A stretch of 64,000 bases of DNA from Aquipseudomonas alcaligenes (GTDB taxonomy: Bacteria > Pseudomonadota > Gammaproteobacteria > Pseudomonadales > Pseudomonadaceae): NCBI RefSeq assembly GCF_900156545.1, contig NZ_FTNW01000005.1, forward strand, positions 310,001-374,000, written 5' to 3'. Below, one piece after another: positions 36,220 through 45,325 of this stretch (positions are counted from its first letter, which is position 1; the number at the start of each line of letters is the position of its first letter). A model generated the notes under the pieces. It ran no database searches, was not told the DNA's origin, and saw only the letters and a program-made list of their open reading frames with translations. The position numbers were made by a program, and so were the translations under genes.

Positions 36220-37125
36220 TCAGTTCCGCGCGTCGATGAAAGCCGCCAGCAGATCCTCCTCCAGCGCGCGCTGTGCCTCGCTGGGCTGCCTCGCGCGATG
36301 TCGTGCCAGGCGGAATTCCACCGCGAAGCCCAGCTGCTCGGGCAGCAGGGCCCGCAGGTGGCCGCGTGCCTCCCAGGGCGCGGCGACATGCTCGGGCAGG
36401 TAGCCGATGTGGGCGCCGCTGAGAATGAACGCCAGGCTGCCTTCGACCTGTTCGCTGCGGGCGCTGCCAGTACCGGCCTGCCAGGGTTCGTCGGCGGCGA
36501 TGAAACGGTAGGGGTGCAGCACGCCGTCGTATTGCTGCAGCTCGGCTGGGTCGATGCGCGCCCTGGTGAACAGGGCATGGTCGCGGCCGCAGTAGAGGCG
36601 CTGCGGTTCGCTGAACAGCGGCCGGTAGTCGAGCGCCGTCTGGCTGCCGGAGAAATAGCCGATGGCCAGCTGCAGCTGGCCCTGCAGCAGGCGGCGCTCC
36701 AGCTCGGCCGGCATGGCGCTGAGTAACTCGATCTGCACCGCCTGGTTGCGTTGGCGAAAGGCGCCGATGGCCGCGCCGAGCCGTTCCAGCACCTCGTCGG
36801 CCAGGGCCTCGGACAGGCCGATGTGCAACTCGCCGAGAAGCTTGTCGGCCATGCCCTGAGCTTCGCCCTTGAAGGTCTCGATGGCGGCGAACAGCTTGCG
36901 CGTGGCGACCAGCACCTGCTCGCCCTTGGGCGTCAGGCGAAAGCCCGACTTGCCGCGCTCGCACAGGCGAAAGCCCAGGCGTGTCTCCAGCTTGGCCATC
37001 TGCGTGCTGATGGTCGACTGGCCGATGCCCAGCTCGCCCTGGGCGGCGCTGAAGCCGCCGCTCTCCACCACGGTGACGAACAGGCGCAGCAGTTGCAGGT
37101 CGAGGTCGCGCAGCTGGCTGAGCAT
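36220..37125 (-). CDS. LysR-type regulator divergent from the polyamine genes
   Basis: 301 residues from ATG 37125, which has GGAG 7 bases ahead; an ATG at 37140 would add five residues and has no such signal. Winged helix (about 5-65; LRLFVTVVESGGFSAAQGELGIGQSTISTQMAKLE) and a LysR effector domain. Its place next to a polyamine-binding protein and agmatinase resembles the LysR neighbours of arginine/guanidinobutyrate catabolic genes in Pseudomonas. Probable activator of the divergent genes; ligand not known. Confidence 0.9.
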   Translation of the reverse strand: MLSQLRDLDLQLLRLFVTVVESGGFSAAQGELGIGQSTISTQMAKLETRLGFRLCERGKSGFRLTPKGEQVLVATRKLFAAIETFKGEAQGMADKLLGELHIGLSEALADEVLERLGAAIGAFRQRNQAVQIELLSAMPAELERRLLQGQLQLAIGYFSGSQTALDYRPLFSEPQRLYCGRDHALFTRARIDPAELQQYDGVLHPYRFIAADEPWQAGTGSARSEQVEGSLAFILSGAHIGYLPEHVAAPWEARGHLRALLPEQLGFAVEFRLARHRARQPSEAQRALEEDLLAAFIDARN

Positions 37126-37145
37126 GTTGGCTCCATACATTGATT

Positions 37146-37186
37146 TCTGTCGATGTCAGAGTAGATCACTTCGTATTTATTCGAAG
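37146..37186. promoter_or_regulatory. Candidate LysR operator in the divergent gap
   Basis: Two dyads: TCTG (37146-37149) with CAGA (37157-37160), and CTTCG (37169-37173), AT-rich spacer of 8, CGAAG (37182-37186). Both lie between the regulator and the binding-protein gene, as LysR sites usually do. The region is clearly more AT-rich than the coding DNA. Confidence 0.5.
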
Positions 37187-37265
37187 CAATGGCCGGCGCA
37201 GGATGCCGCTATCCGCAGCCCCCGACAGAGGGGCGCGGCCAACCGATCCTGCCGAGGAATTGCTC

Positions 37266-38339
37266 ATGCGCCTGGTCGCCAGCTTGCTTGTGTGTGCCTT
37301 CGCCCTGCCGCTGCAGGCCGAGGAAAAAGTGCTCAACCTCTACAACTGGGCCGACTACGTGCCGCAGCAGGCGCTGCAGCGCTTCCAGGCCGAGACCGGC
37401 ATCCGGGTCAAATACGACAGCTTCGACAGCACCGAGGTGCTGGAGAGCAAGCTGCTTACCGGTGGCAGTGGCTACGACCTGGTCTTTCCCTCCTCCAGCG
37501 TGCTGGGCCGGGCCATCTCGGCCAAGGCGCTGCAGCCCGTCGGCGAGCTGGCCAACCGCGGCAATCTCGATCCTGAGTTGCTGGCCAAGCTGGCGGGCAT
37601 CGACCCCAGCAATGCCTATGGCGTGCCCTACACCTGGGGCACGGTGGGTCTGGGGATCAACCGCGAGGCCGTCGAGCAGCGCCTGCCGGGCGTCGCCCTG
37701 GACAGCCTCGACCTGCTGTTCAAGCCAGAGTACGCCAGCAAGCTCAAGGACTGCGGCATCAGCGTACTCGACTCGCCGCAGGAGGTGATCGCGGTCGTGC
37801 TCAACTACCTGGGCAAGGACCCGTACAGCACCGCCGAGGCCGACCGGGAGGCCGCCAAGGCCCTGCTGGCGCAGCTGCAGCCGAACCTGCGCTACGTTGG
37901 CCAGAGCCGGCAGATCGATGACCTGGCCAAGGGGGAAATCTGCCTGGCGCTGACCTACACCGGCGATGCCGGTATGGCGGCCGCGCGTGCCAGCGAGGCG
38001 CAGCAGCCGTTCTCGGTGGTCTACCGCATTCCGCGTGAGGGCACGCTGATCTGGTTCGACACCCTGGCCATCCCCGTGGATGCGCCCCATCCCGAGGCCG
38101 CGCGGGCCTTCATCGACTACCTGCTCAAACCCGAGGCGATCGCCGAGCTGACCAACTCGCTGTACTTCGCCAACGCCAACCGTGCGGCCACGCCGCTGCT
38201 GGATGCGGCGGTGAGTGGTGATCCGGACATCTACCCCGGCCCCGAGCTGCGTGCCCGGCTGTTCGCCGAACAGGCGCTACCGTTGCGCGAGATGCGCCAG
38301 CGTACCCGCCTGTGGACGGCGTTCCGCACCCAGTACTGA
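37266..38339 (+). CDS. Polyamine-type periplasmic binding protein (PotF/SpuD family)
   Basis: 357 residues, ATG 37266 with GAGGAATT ahead. Signal peptide to about residue 18 (LPLQAEE). KVLNLYNWADYVPQQALQRF, FDSTEVLESKLLTGGSGYDLVFPSS and YTWGTVGLGINREAV match PotD/PotF proteins that bind putrescine or spermidine. No permease or ATPase genes accompany it, so it must share a transporter, or serve as a sensor. The agmatinase gene follows after 49 bases. Confidence 0.9.
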   Translation: MRLVASLLVCAFALPLQAEEKVLNLYNWADYVPQQALQRFQAETGIRVKYDSFDSTEVLESKLLTGGSGYDLVFPSSSVLGRAISAKALQPVGELANRGNLDPELLAKLAGIDPSNAYGVPYTWGTVGLGINREAVEQRLPGVALDSLDLLFKPEYASKLKDCGISVLDSPQEVIAVVLNYLGKDPYSTAEADREAAKALLAQLQPNLRYVGQSRQIDDLAKGEICLALTYTGDAGMAAARASEAQQPFSVVYRIPREGTLIWFDTLAIPVDAPHPEAARAFIDYLLKPEAIAELTNSLYFANANRAATPLLDAAVSGDPDIYPGPELRARLFAEQALPLREMRQRTRLWTAFRTQY

Positions 38340-38388
38340 CAACCGTTTGGCCGCTCCGGCACCGAGCGGCCCGTTCGAGACCACGACC

Positions 38389-39345
38389 ATGGACCATGCA
38401 TTCGACAACGACCAGGCGATCACCCGCGACAGCCTCTACGGCACGGCGGCCGAGCCGACCTACGCCGGTATCACCAGCTTCATGCGCCGCCGCTATACGC
38501 GCGACCTGCGCGGCGTCGACCTGGTAGTCAGCGGTGTGCCGTTCGATACCGCTACCACCAACCGCCCGGGCAGCCGCTTCGGGCCGCGGGCGATCCGCGC
38601 CGCCTCGATCCAGTCGGCCTGGGCCCGTCACTATCCCTGGGAGTTCGACCCGTTCGATCTGCTGGCCTGCATCGACTACGGCGACTGCCACTTCGACCAC
38701 GGCACGCCGCAGGCCACCCCGGCGGCCATCGAAGCCCACGCCGACAGGATTCTCGACGCCGGCTGCGCCATGCTCACCCTGGGCGGCGACCACTTCATCA
38801 GCTACCCGCTGCTCAAGGCCCATGCCAAGAAGCACGGCCCGCTGGCGCTGATCCATTTCGATGCGCACAGCGACACCTGGCCGGACGAGGAGCTCCAGCG
38901 CATCGACCACGGCACTATGTTCTACCACGCCGCCCGCGAGGGCCTAGTCGATCCGGCACGCTCGGTGCAGGTCGGCCTGCGCACCACCAACGACGACGTG
39001 ATGGGCTTCCAGGTGCTGGATGCGCGCCAGGTCAACCGCAGTACTCCGGAACAGATCGCCGAACTGATCCGCGCTCGCGTCGGCGATCAGCCGGTGTACC
39101 TGACCTTCGACATCGACTGCCTCGACCCGGCCTTCGCTCCCGGCACCGGCACGCCGGTGTGCGGTGGGCTGTCCAGCCACCAGGCGCTGGAGATCCTGCG
39201 CGGTCTGCGTGGCATCAACCTGGTCGGCATGGACGTGGTCGAGGTGGCGCCACCCTATGACCACGCCGAGGTCACCGCACTGGCCGGCGCCACCCTGGCG
39301 ATGGAGATGGTCTGCCTCTACGCCTACCGCCACAAGCTTGGCTAG
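38389..39345 (+). CDS. speB: Agmatinase
   Basis: 318 residues from ATG 38389. Ureohydrolase converting agmatine to putrescine and urea with two Mn ions. Motifs GGDHFISYPL, FDAHSDTW and FDIDCLDPAFAPGTGTP hold all metal ligands. It resembles E. coli SpeB (DHGTMFYHAAREGLVDP) more than the Pseudomonas guanidinobutyrases, which I recall with a different middle part; related guanidino substrates remain possible. Ends with a 4-base overlap with the convergent LysR gene. Confidence 0.9.
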   Translation: MDHAFDNDQAITRDSLYGTAAEPTYAGITSFMRRRYTRDLRGVDLVVSGVPFDTATTNRPGSRFGPRAIRAASIQSAWARHYPWEFDPFDLLACIDYGDCHFDHGTPQATPAAIEAHADRILDAGCAMLTLGGDHFISYPLLKAHAKKHGPLALIHFDAHSDTWPDEELQRIDHGTMFYHAAREGLVDPARSVQVGLRTTNDDVMGFQVLDARQVNRSTPEQIAELIRARVGDQPVYLTFDIDCLDPAFAPGTGTPVCGGLSSHQALEILRGLRGINLVGMDVVEVAPPYDHAEVTALAGATLAMEMVCLYAYRHKLG

Positions 39346-40235
39346 TCGGCGGCATCCTGCGCCAGCAGGATCAGCCGCAGCTGCGCCGCGCCCGGCGACA
39401 GGCTGTGGCCGGCGCGGCTGACGATGCCGTAGGCCGAGTGCTGGCTCAGCGCCACGCTTATCTGCAGCGGCGCCAGGCGCCCGCTGGCCACGTCCTGGGC
39501 GATCACGTCCCAGGGCGCCAGGCTGACCACGTGGCTGCTGGAAACCAGCTCCTTGAGCACCATGAAGTTGTCGCACTGGATGGTCAGCGGGCTGGCGCCG
39601 GCGCCCAGGTTGCGCAGGGCGGCGCTGACCTCCTCGGGCAGCTGGGTGCCGGCCAGCGGGTAGTCCAGCAGGTCCTGCAGCCCCACCGGCTGGCGCTGCA
39701 GCAGCGGGTGCTGCGGGTGGCAGAACAGCACGCCGGGGTGCACCCGCAGCGGCTCGATGTGCAGCTGTGGGTCGCCCTCGAACTCGCGGGTATCGGCGAC
39801 GAACAGTTCGATCTCGTCATCCAGCAGGCGCCGGCGCAGCTGCTGCCAGTTGTCGATCAGCAGGTGCAGGCGCACCCGTGGAAAACGCTCGGCGAAACTA
39901 CCCATGGCCTGCGGCACCAGCCGCGCGGCAGGGTAGGGGCCTGCCCCCAGGCGCACTTCACCGCTGGCCAGGTTGCCCAGCTGGCTCACCGCATTGCTCA
40001 GCGACTGGCTACCGGCCAGCAGGCGCCGTGCATGTTCCAGCACCAGCCGGCCATGGGCGGTGAGGCTGATGCCGCGACTGTGACGATTGACCAGCGCGCA
40101 GCCCAGGCTGCTTTCCAGGGCCTGGATGCTGCGGCTCAGCGCCGGCTGGCTGAGGTGCACGGCTTCAGCGGCGCGGGCGAAGTGGCCGTGCTCGGCGAGG
40201 GCGACGAAGTGGCGAAGCTGGCGCAGATCGTTCAT
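39342..40235 (-). CDS. LysR-type regulator, probable regulator of the divergent alkylsulfatase (SdsB1-like)
   Basis: 297 residues from ATG 40235. Winged helix (about 1-60; LRQLRHFVALAEHGHFARAAEAVHLSQPALSRSIQALE) then a periplasmic-binding-like effector domain with two halves. It starts 98 bases from the divergent SdsA-like sulfatase, the same arrangement as sdsB1-sdsA1 in P. aeruginosa, where the LysR protein activates the sulfatase in SDS. Homology to SdsB1 is inferred from context. Confidence 0.88.
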   Translation of the reverse strand: MNDLRQLRHFVALAEHGHFARAAEAVHLSQPALSRSIQALESSLGCALVNRHSRGISLTAHGRLVLEHARRLLAGSQSLSNAVSQLGNLASGEVRLGAGPYPAARLVPQAMGSFAERFPRVRLHLLIDNWQQLRRRLLDDEIELFVADTREFEGDPQLHIEPLRVHPGVLFCHPQHPLLQRQPVGLQDLLDYPLAGTQLPEEVSAALRNLGAGASPLTIQCDNFMVLKELVSSSHVVSLAPWDVIAQDVASGRLAPLQISVALSQHSAYGIVSRAGHSLSPGAAQLRLILLAQDAAD

Positions 40236-40333
40236 GCGTATCTCGCATTGGTATTTCGAATGGAATGCATTGGAATTATCACAAGGCCTTTGCCAGTCTG
40301 CCAGGCGAGATAACAACAACGAGTCCGCCTCCC
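40236..40333. promoter_or_regulatory. Divergent control region between the LysR gene and the alkylsulfatase gene
   Basis: 98 bases with an AT-rich core. AATGCATT (40265-40272) is a perfect palindrome, and ATTGG...GGAATT repeats flank it, so a LysR binding site is likely here. I cannot fix exact promoter elements. Confidence 0.4.
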
Positions 40334-42121
40334 ATGTCTGCACTCCGTCGTTTCAGCGGCCTGCTCCTGGCCGCCACCCTGCCTCTCGGTGCCCTGGCCG
40401 CGCTGCCCGAGGAACAGATCACGCCGAGCATTCACCCCGAGCTCAAGGCGCACACCGCGCATTTCAACCAGAAGCTGTATCGGGTGGCCGACAACGTCTG
40501 GTCGGCGGTGGGCTGGCAGCTCGGCAACGTGGTGGCCATCGAGGCGCCCGAGGGCCTGATCATCGTCGACACCGGCGAGTCGGTGAGCGAGTCGCGCAAG
40601 ATCATGGCCGAGCTGCGCAAGGTCAGCGACAAGCCGGTCAAGGCGGTGGTCTACACCCACTTCCACCCGGACCACATCAACGGCGTGCAGGCGTTCGTCA
40701 GTCCCGAGCAGGTGGCCAGCGGCGAGGTGCAGATATACGCCCATGAAACCCTGCTGGCCAACGTGGTAGCCCAGGGCGCGCAGGTTGGCCCCATCCTCGG
40801 TGTGCGCTCGGCCTACAGCTTCGGCAGTTTCCTGCCGGCGGGCGACAACCAGGACATGAACGCCGGCATCGGCCCGCTGGCCAAGGCCGAGCCGTCGACC
40901 TTCATCGCGCCCACCATCACCTTCAAGGAGCGCCTGGACACCCGGGTGGCGGGCCTGCCGGTGCAGTTCCTGCATGCGCCCAGCGAGGCGCCGGACGAAA
41001 TCGTGCTGTACCTGCCCGACAATAAGGTGCTGATCAGCGCCGAGGTTGATCAGGGACCGACCCTGCCGAACATCCACACCCTGCGCGGCACCAAGTTCCG
41101 TGATCCGGTGCAATGGGTGGCCAGCCTCGACCTGCTGCGCTCGCTCAAGGCCGAGCACATGGTGCCGCTGCACGGGCGGCCGATCAGCGGCACCGAGCAG
41201 GTCGAGGAAGTGCTGCGCATGACCCGCGACGGCATCGCCTATATCCACGACCAGACCGTGCGCTGGATGAACAAGGGGCTGACCCCGGACGAGCTGGTCG
41301 AGAAGGTCAAGCTGCCGCCGCACCTGGCCGGCTACACCCCCTACCTGCGCGAGTACTACGGCACGGTCAAGCACAGCGTGCGGCAGATCTACAACGGCTA
41401 CCTGGGCTGGTTCCAGGGCGACCCGGTGGAGCTCGACCCGATCCCGCCGAAGGACAAGGCGCAGCGCCTGATCGCGCTGATGGGCGGGCGCGAGAAAGTG
41501 CTGCTGGCCGCCGGCGAGGCCTATCTCAAAGGCGATTACCAGTGGGCCGCGGAGCTGTCCGGCTATGCCATCCGGGTCGATAACGAAGACGCGCTGGCCC
41601 GCGACATCAAGGCCCGCTGCCTGCGCAAGCTGGGCTACGCCAGCATGAACATCAACTGGCGCAACTGGTACCTGAGCAGCGCCATGGAGCTGGAAGGCAA
41701 GTTCGACGGCGACGACGTGCGCGAACAGGCCCAGGTGCTGCGTGGCGTATTCCTCTCTCCGCAGATGGTGAAGAACTTCACGCCGCAGGCCTTCCTCGGC
41801 AACTGGGTCACCCGCATCGACCCGGAGAAGGCCGGCGATGTGCAGATGACACTGGGCTTCGAGTTTCCCGACGTGGGCGAACAATGGGCACTGGAGGTGC
41901 GCCGCGGCGTCGCCCAGCTGCACCGCGGCATCCCGGAGGGCACACCGCTCAGGCTGACCATGAACAAGAGCTTCATGGACACCCTGCTGACGGGGGAGGG
42001 CGGGCTGGTCAAAGGCGCACTGCTGGGCGACGTCAAGGTCGACGGCAGCCTGCTCGATATCAAGACCTTTCTGGGGTGCTTTGACTTCGCCGAGGAACCC
42101 TTTGGCCTGACCGTGCGTTAG
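40334..42121 (+). CDS. Secreted alkylsulfatase (SdsA/BDS1 family)
   Basis: 595 residues from ATG 40334; signal peptide ends near ALA (about 20). Metallo-beta-lactamase fold: THFHPDHINGV (about 107-117) gives the first metal site, with EAPDEI and SAEVDQGP glutamates and HGRP histidine for the rest, as in P. aeruginosa SdsA1. A helical dimerisation domain and an SCP-2-like C-terminal domain (about 480-595) follow. Cleaves primary alkyl sulfates such as SDS to alcohol and sulfate. It is shorter than SdsA1 (about 650), so substrate range may differ. Confidence 0.9.
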   Translation: MSALRRFSGLLLAATLPLGALAALPEEQITPSIHPELKAHTAHFNQKLYRVADNVWSAVGWQLGNVVAIEAPEGLIIVDTGESVSESRKIMAELRKVSDKPVKAVVYTHFHPDHINGVQAFVSPEQVASGEVQIYAHETLLANVVAQGAQVGPILGVRSAYSFGSFLPAGDNQDMNAGIGPLAKAEPSTFIAPTITFKERLDTRVAGLPVQFLHAPSEAPDEIVLYLPDNKVLISAEVDQGPTLPNIHTLRGTKFRDPVQWVASLDLLRSLKAEHMVPLHGRPISGTEQVEEVLRMTRDGIAYIHDQTVRWMNKGLTPDELVEKVKLPPHLAGYTPYLREYYGTVKHSVRQIYNGYLGWFQGDPVELDPIPPKDKAQRLIALMGGREKVLLAAGEAYLKGDYQWAAELSGYAIRVDNEDALARDIKARCLRKLGYASMNINWRNWYLSSAMELEGKFDGDDVREQAQVLRGVFLSPQMVKNFTPQAFLGNWVTRIDPEKAGDVQMTLGFEFPDVGEQWALEVRRGVAQLHRGIPEGTPLRLTMNKSFMDTLLTGEGGLVKGALLGDVKVDGSLLDIKTFLGCFDFAEEPFGLTVR

Positions 42122-42130
42122 GGCGACCTG

Positions 42131-42164
42131 GAGTCGGACAGCGCTGCTTCGCGCTGTCCGACTC
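42131..42164. terminator. Perfect 14-bp hairpin between the sulfatase and protease genes
   Basis: GAGTCGGACAGCGC (42131-42144), loop TGCTTC, GCGCTGTCCGACTC (42151-42164). Perfect stem between two convergent genes; no T run follows on either strand, so it may act as a barrier or processing site rather than as a classic terminator. Confidence 0.65.
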
Positions 42165-42186
42165 GCTTCCAGCAGTGGCCTGGCAC

Positions 42187-45171
42187 TCAGACGATCAGCG
42201 CGCTGTTATCCAGGCTGGCGACACCAAGCAGTTGAATCTCGAACTCCGCATCGCTGTCGGCATCCACGCTGCCATACAGGATGCCGTCGCTGAAGCGCAG
42301 CTGGCCGGTCGCATCCCCGCCGAAGAGCGCATCGCCAATGTAGGTGAAGGCCTCGTTGATACCCGAGGTGGCGCTGTTGGCGTCGAGGAACGACAGGTCG
42401 ATGAGGTCGCCATCGGCCAGATTGAAGTCCTTGATCAGATCACGCAACGAGCCCAGTCCCAGATCTCCCAGGGCCTTGAACTCGAAGCGGTCCGCACCGG
42501 CTCCGCCGGTCAGCTGATCGCTGCCGCTACCACCTACCAGCGTGTCGTTGCCGGCACCGCCGTCGAGCACATCGTTGCCGCCATTGCCGTACAGAACGTT
42601 ATCGCCGCTGTTGCCGGTAAGACGGTCGTTGTAGTTGCTGCCGTGCAGGCGCTCGAAGTTCTGCACGCTGTCCTTGCCGGAGCCACCGGTGTTCTGCGCC
42701 GTGGTGATGCCGAGATTGAGGGTAATGCCCTTGCTGGCGTACAGGTAGGACAGGGTGTCGATGCCGCTGCCACCATTCATGACATTATCGCCGGCACCCG
42801 CATAGATGATGTTGTCCAGCGCGTTGCCGGTGCCGTTGGCCACGCCGCTGGCCATGATGCGCAGGTTCTCGACATTGGCGCCCAGGGTGTGGGACGCCAG
42901 GTAGCTGTAGACGGTGTCCACGCCGCCGATGCTTGCGTCGGCAGTGGTCTCGCTGACCACGTCGCCGGAGTTGTCGATGTAATAGATGTCGTTGCCGTCG
43001 CCACCGATCATGGTGTCGGCGCCTGCACCGCCGTTGAGAATGTCCTTGCCGGCATCGCCGACCAGCTTGTTGGCGGCGCTGTTGCCGGTCAGCTTGTCGT
43101 CGTACTTGCTTCCGCTGAGGTGCTCGAAGTTCACCACGGTGTCATTACCCGAGCCGCCGGTGGCCTGAGCAGTCGTCACCGCCAGGCTCACGCTGACGCC
43201 TTGGTTGGCATACAGGTAGGAGAGGGTGTCGGCACCGCTGCCGCCGTTCAGCACGTTGTTGCCGGCACCTGCGTAGATGACGTTGTTCAAACTATTGCCG
43301 GTGGCGTTGGCAGTGCCCGAGGCATTGATGCGCAGGTTCTCCAGGTTACTGCCCAGGGTGTAGGACGACACATAGCTGTAGACCGTATCCACGCCGCCGG
43401 TGCTGGTGCTGGCGTTGCTTTCGCTGACAACATCGCCGGAGTTGTCGACGTAATAGATGTCGTTGCCGTCACCACCGATCATGTTGTCGGCACCAGCACC
43501 ACCATTGAGAACATCCTTGCCGGCATTGCCGACCAGTTTGTTGGCAGCACCGTTACCGGTCAGCTTGTCGTCGTAATTGCTGCCCGTGAGGTGCTCGATG
43601 TTCAGCAGGGTGTCTTCGCCAGAGCCGCCGGTGACCTGCGCCGTCGCGATGGCCAGGCTGACGGTGATGCCCTGGCTGGCATAGAGGTAGGACAGGGTGT
43701 CGCTGCCACCCGCGCCGTCGACGATGTTGTTGCCGGCGCCGGCGTAGATGATGTTGTTCAGCGCGTTGCCGGTACCGTTGGCGGCGCCACTGCTGAGCAG
43801 CACCAGGTTCTCCACGTTGTTGCCAAGCGAATAGCTCGCGAGGCTGCTGACCACGGTATCGCTACCGCCGGTGGCTGCATCGGTATTGGTTTCGCTAACC
43901 AGGTCGCCGGCATCGTCGACATAGTAGGTGTCGCTGCCATTGCCGCCGAACATGCTATCGGCGCCAGCCTTGCCGTCCAGAATATTGTTGCCGGTGCCGC
44001 CGTAGAGCGCGTTATTGAGGGCATTGCCATTGCCGTTGGCATTGCCCGTGGCGCTGATCCGCAGGTTTTCCAGGTTGGCACCCAGGGTGTAGGACGCGAG
44101 CGCGCTATACACGGTGTCGTTGCCGCCGGTGGCGATGTCGGCATTGATCTCGCTGACGACGTCGCCGGCGTTGTCGACGTGGTAGGTGTCGTTGCCATCG
44201 CCGCCGCTCATCCTGTCAGCACCGGCGCCGCCATTGAGGACGTTGCTCCACTCATTGCCAGTGAGTCGGTCGTTGTATTTCGAGCCGATGGCATTTTCGA
44301 TCTTCGCGCCATAGGCGATGGCCAGGCAGTTGTTGATATAGGTGCTGCCGTTCCAGAAGGCCTTGCCAATACTGCTGAAGCTGCCTGCGTTCAGGTTGAT
44401 GTTGACCGCCAGAGTCTGGTTACTGCCGTCGATCGTATCCGTGCCGCCGGCATCCCAGATGGTTTCGAACACACTGCTGTTGGCATCCCACTTGTAGGTG
44501 TTGTTGCCGGTCTGCCAGCTCATGTTGGCGCCGTACAGATACTGGATGGCAGCGATGTCGATCAGCATCGGGCCGTTGGCCTGGAAGGAATAGGAGTTGT
44601 TGTAGCTCATCACCGTGTAGCGCACGTCATCGTACTCGGTGCCCGCGAGCGACACGGAGCTGGTCGGGCTGGTCTCGAAGGGATGCTTGAGACCCAGGGC
44701 GTGGCCGATTTCGTGGACCAGCACGTGGTAGTCGAACTGACCCGGTTTGGGCGAGGAGCCGGTCGTGGGGCTCAGCCAGACATCGCCCGCGGACGGAGTG
44801 GAGCCCGGCAGATAGGCCCAGGCGGCATAGTCCTGGTCCATGTTGCGGTAGCCGCCGAAACGCATGGTGCCGACCTGGCTGCTGGTCTCAGTGACTTTGC
44901 TGAAACTGATGTTGGCGACGGCGCTCCACTCGGCAAGCGCAGCGATGGTTGCGCTCTGCTGGCCGCTGGTCAGGGTGAAGGAGGCCAGGTACTCGTTATC
45001 GTAGGAATAGTTGGACGCGAAGCGGGACGAGGAGGTGATGAAGCTGTAGCTGAGCGAGGTACCGGTGCCCACGGCGCCACCCCACTTGGTGCCGTACACC
45101 AGGCTGTCAATCTGGGTGTCGCCGGAAATACCGACAGAAGAGTAGGGGCTCGCTTGGGTAGGGCTCGGCAT
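42187..45171 (-). CDS. Serralysin-family (M10) RTX metalloprotease with tandem repeat C-terminus
   Basis: 994 residues. Catalytic domain (about 20-260): zinc site HEIGHALGLKH at 153-163 with the following Pro and Met-turn at Met188 (TVMSYNNSY). From about 300 on there are RTX nonapeptides (GGxGxDxx, e.g. GGAGADRMSGGDGND) plus three long, near-identical modules with LSYLYA...TGGSGxD and VENLRI. A C-terminal segment (about 920-994) ends DNSALIV, fitting a type I secretion signal. P. aeruginosa AprA is about 480 residues, so this is twice the size. No secretion genes or inhibitor are next to it. Confidence 0.92.
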   Translation of the reverse strand: MPSPTQASPYSSVGISGDTQIDSLVYGTKWGGAVGTGTSLSYSFITSSSRFASNYSYDNEYLASFTLTSGQQSATIAALAEWSAVANISFSKVTETSSQVGTMRFGGYRNMDQDYAAWAYLPGSTPSAGDVWLSPTTGSSPKPGQFDYHVLVHEIGHALGLKHPFETSPTSSVSLAGTEYDDVRYTVMSYNNSYSFQANGPMLIDIAAIQYLYGANMSWQTGNNTYKWDANSSVFETIWDAGGTDTIDGSNQTLAVNINLNAGSFSSIGKAFWNGSTYINNCLAIAYGAKIENAIGSKYNDRLTGNEWSNVLNGGAGADRMSGGDGNDTYHVDNAGDVVSEINADIATGGNDTVYSALASYTLGANLENLRISATGNANGNGNALNNALYGGTGNNILDGKAGADSMFGGNGSDTYYVDDAGDLVSETNTDAATGGSDTVVSSLASYSLGNNVENLVLLSSGAANGTGNALNNIIYAGAGNNIVDGAGGSDTLSYLYASQGITVSLAIATAQVTGGSGEDTLLNIEHLTGSNYDDKLTGNGAANKLVGNAGKDVLNGGAGADNMIGGDGNDIYYVDNSGDVVSESNASTSTGGVDTVYSYVSSYTLGSNLENLRINASGTANATGNSLNNVIYAGAGNNVLNGGSGADTLSYLYANQGVSVSLAVTTAQATGGSGNDTVVNFEHLSGSKYDDKLTGNSAANKLVGDAGKDILNGGAGADTMIGGDGNDIYYIDNSGDVVSETTADASIGGVDTVYSYLASHTLGANVENLRIMASGVANGTGNALDNIIYAGAGDNVMNGGSGIDTLSYLYASKGITLNLGITTAQNTGGSGKDSVQNFERLHGSNYNDRLTGNSGDNVLYGNGGNDVLDGGAGNDTLVGGSGSDQLTGGAGADRFEFKALGDLGLGSLRDLIKDFNLADGDLIDLSFLDANSATSGINEAFTYIGDALFGGDATGQLRFSDGILYGSVDADSDAEFEIQLLGVASLDNSALIV
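42600..43700. repeat. 471-base tandem repeats in the protease gene
   Basis: A copy of the same motif on the plus strand (A[CG]AGGTAGGA, followed by nearly the same sequence) begins at 42741, 43212 and 43683, exactly 471 bases apart (157 codons) each time. The units stay in frame, so they change the length of the RTX domain. Flanking units are partly related and shorter. Confidence 0.85.
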
Positions 45172-45228
45172 TCATCACCATCCTGGCAGAAAACTATTGG
45201 TGCCCGTATAGGGCGTGCGAAGGGCGCT

Positions 45229-45257
45229 AATTTAGGTGGGTTATGCGCAAGGCTCAA
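45229..45257 (-). promoter_or_regulatory. Candidate promoter of the RTX protease gene
   Basis: On the minus strand TTGAGC (45257-45252), 17-base spacer, TAAATT (45234-45229), about 58 bases before the start codon. Reasonable match for a sigma-70-type site. Confidence 0.45.
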
Positions 45258-45302
45258 GATGCCGCGCGTGCAGCTTGTCGCCGTTTCTACAGGCGCAATG
45301 CA

Positions 45303-45325
45303 AAAGCCGCGCAATGCGCGGCTTT
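45303..45325 (-). terminator. Terminator of the tRNA gene
   Basis: Stem AAAGCCGCGC (45303-45312), loop AAT, GCGCGGCTTT (45316-45325), five bases beyond the tRNA CCA end on the minus strand. Confidence 0.85.

Noticed and set aside
42131..42164. tRNA or attachment site at the long perfect hairpin
   Set aside because: It is only a stem-loop between convergent genes; no tRNA-like structure, no direct repeats elsewhere in the window.
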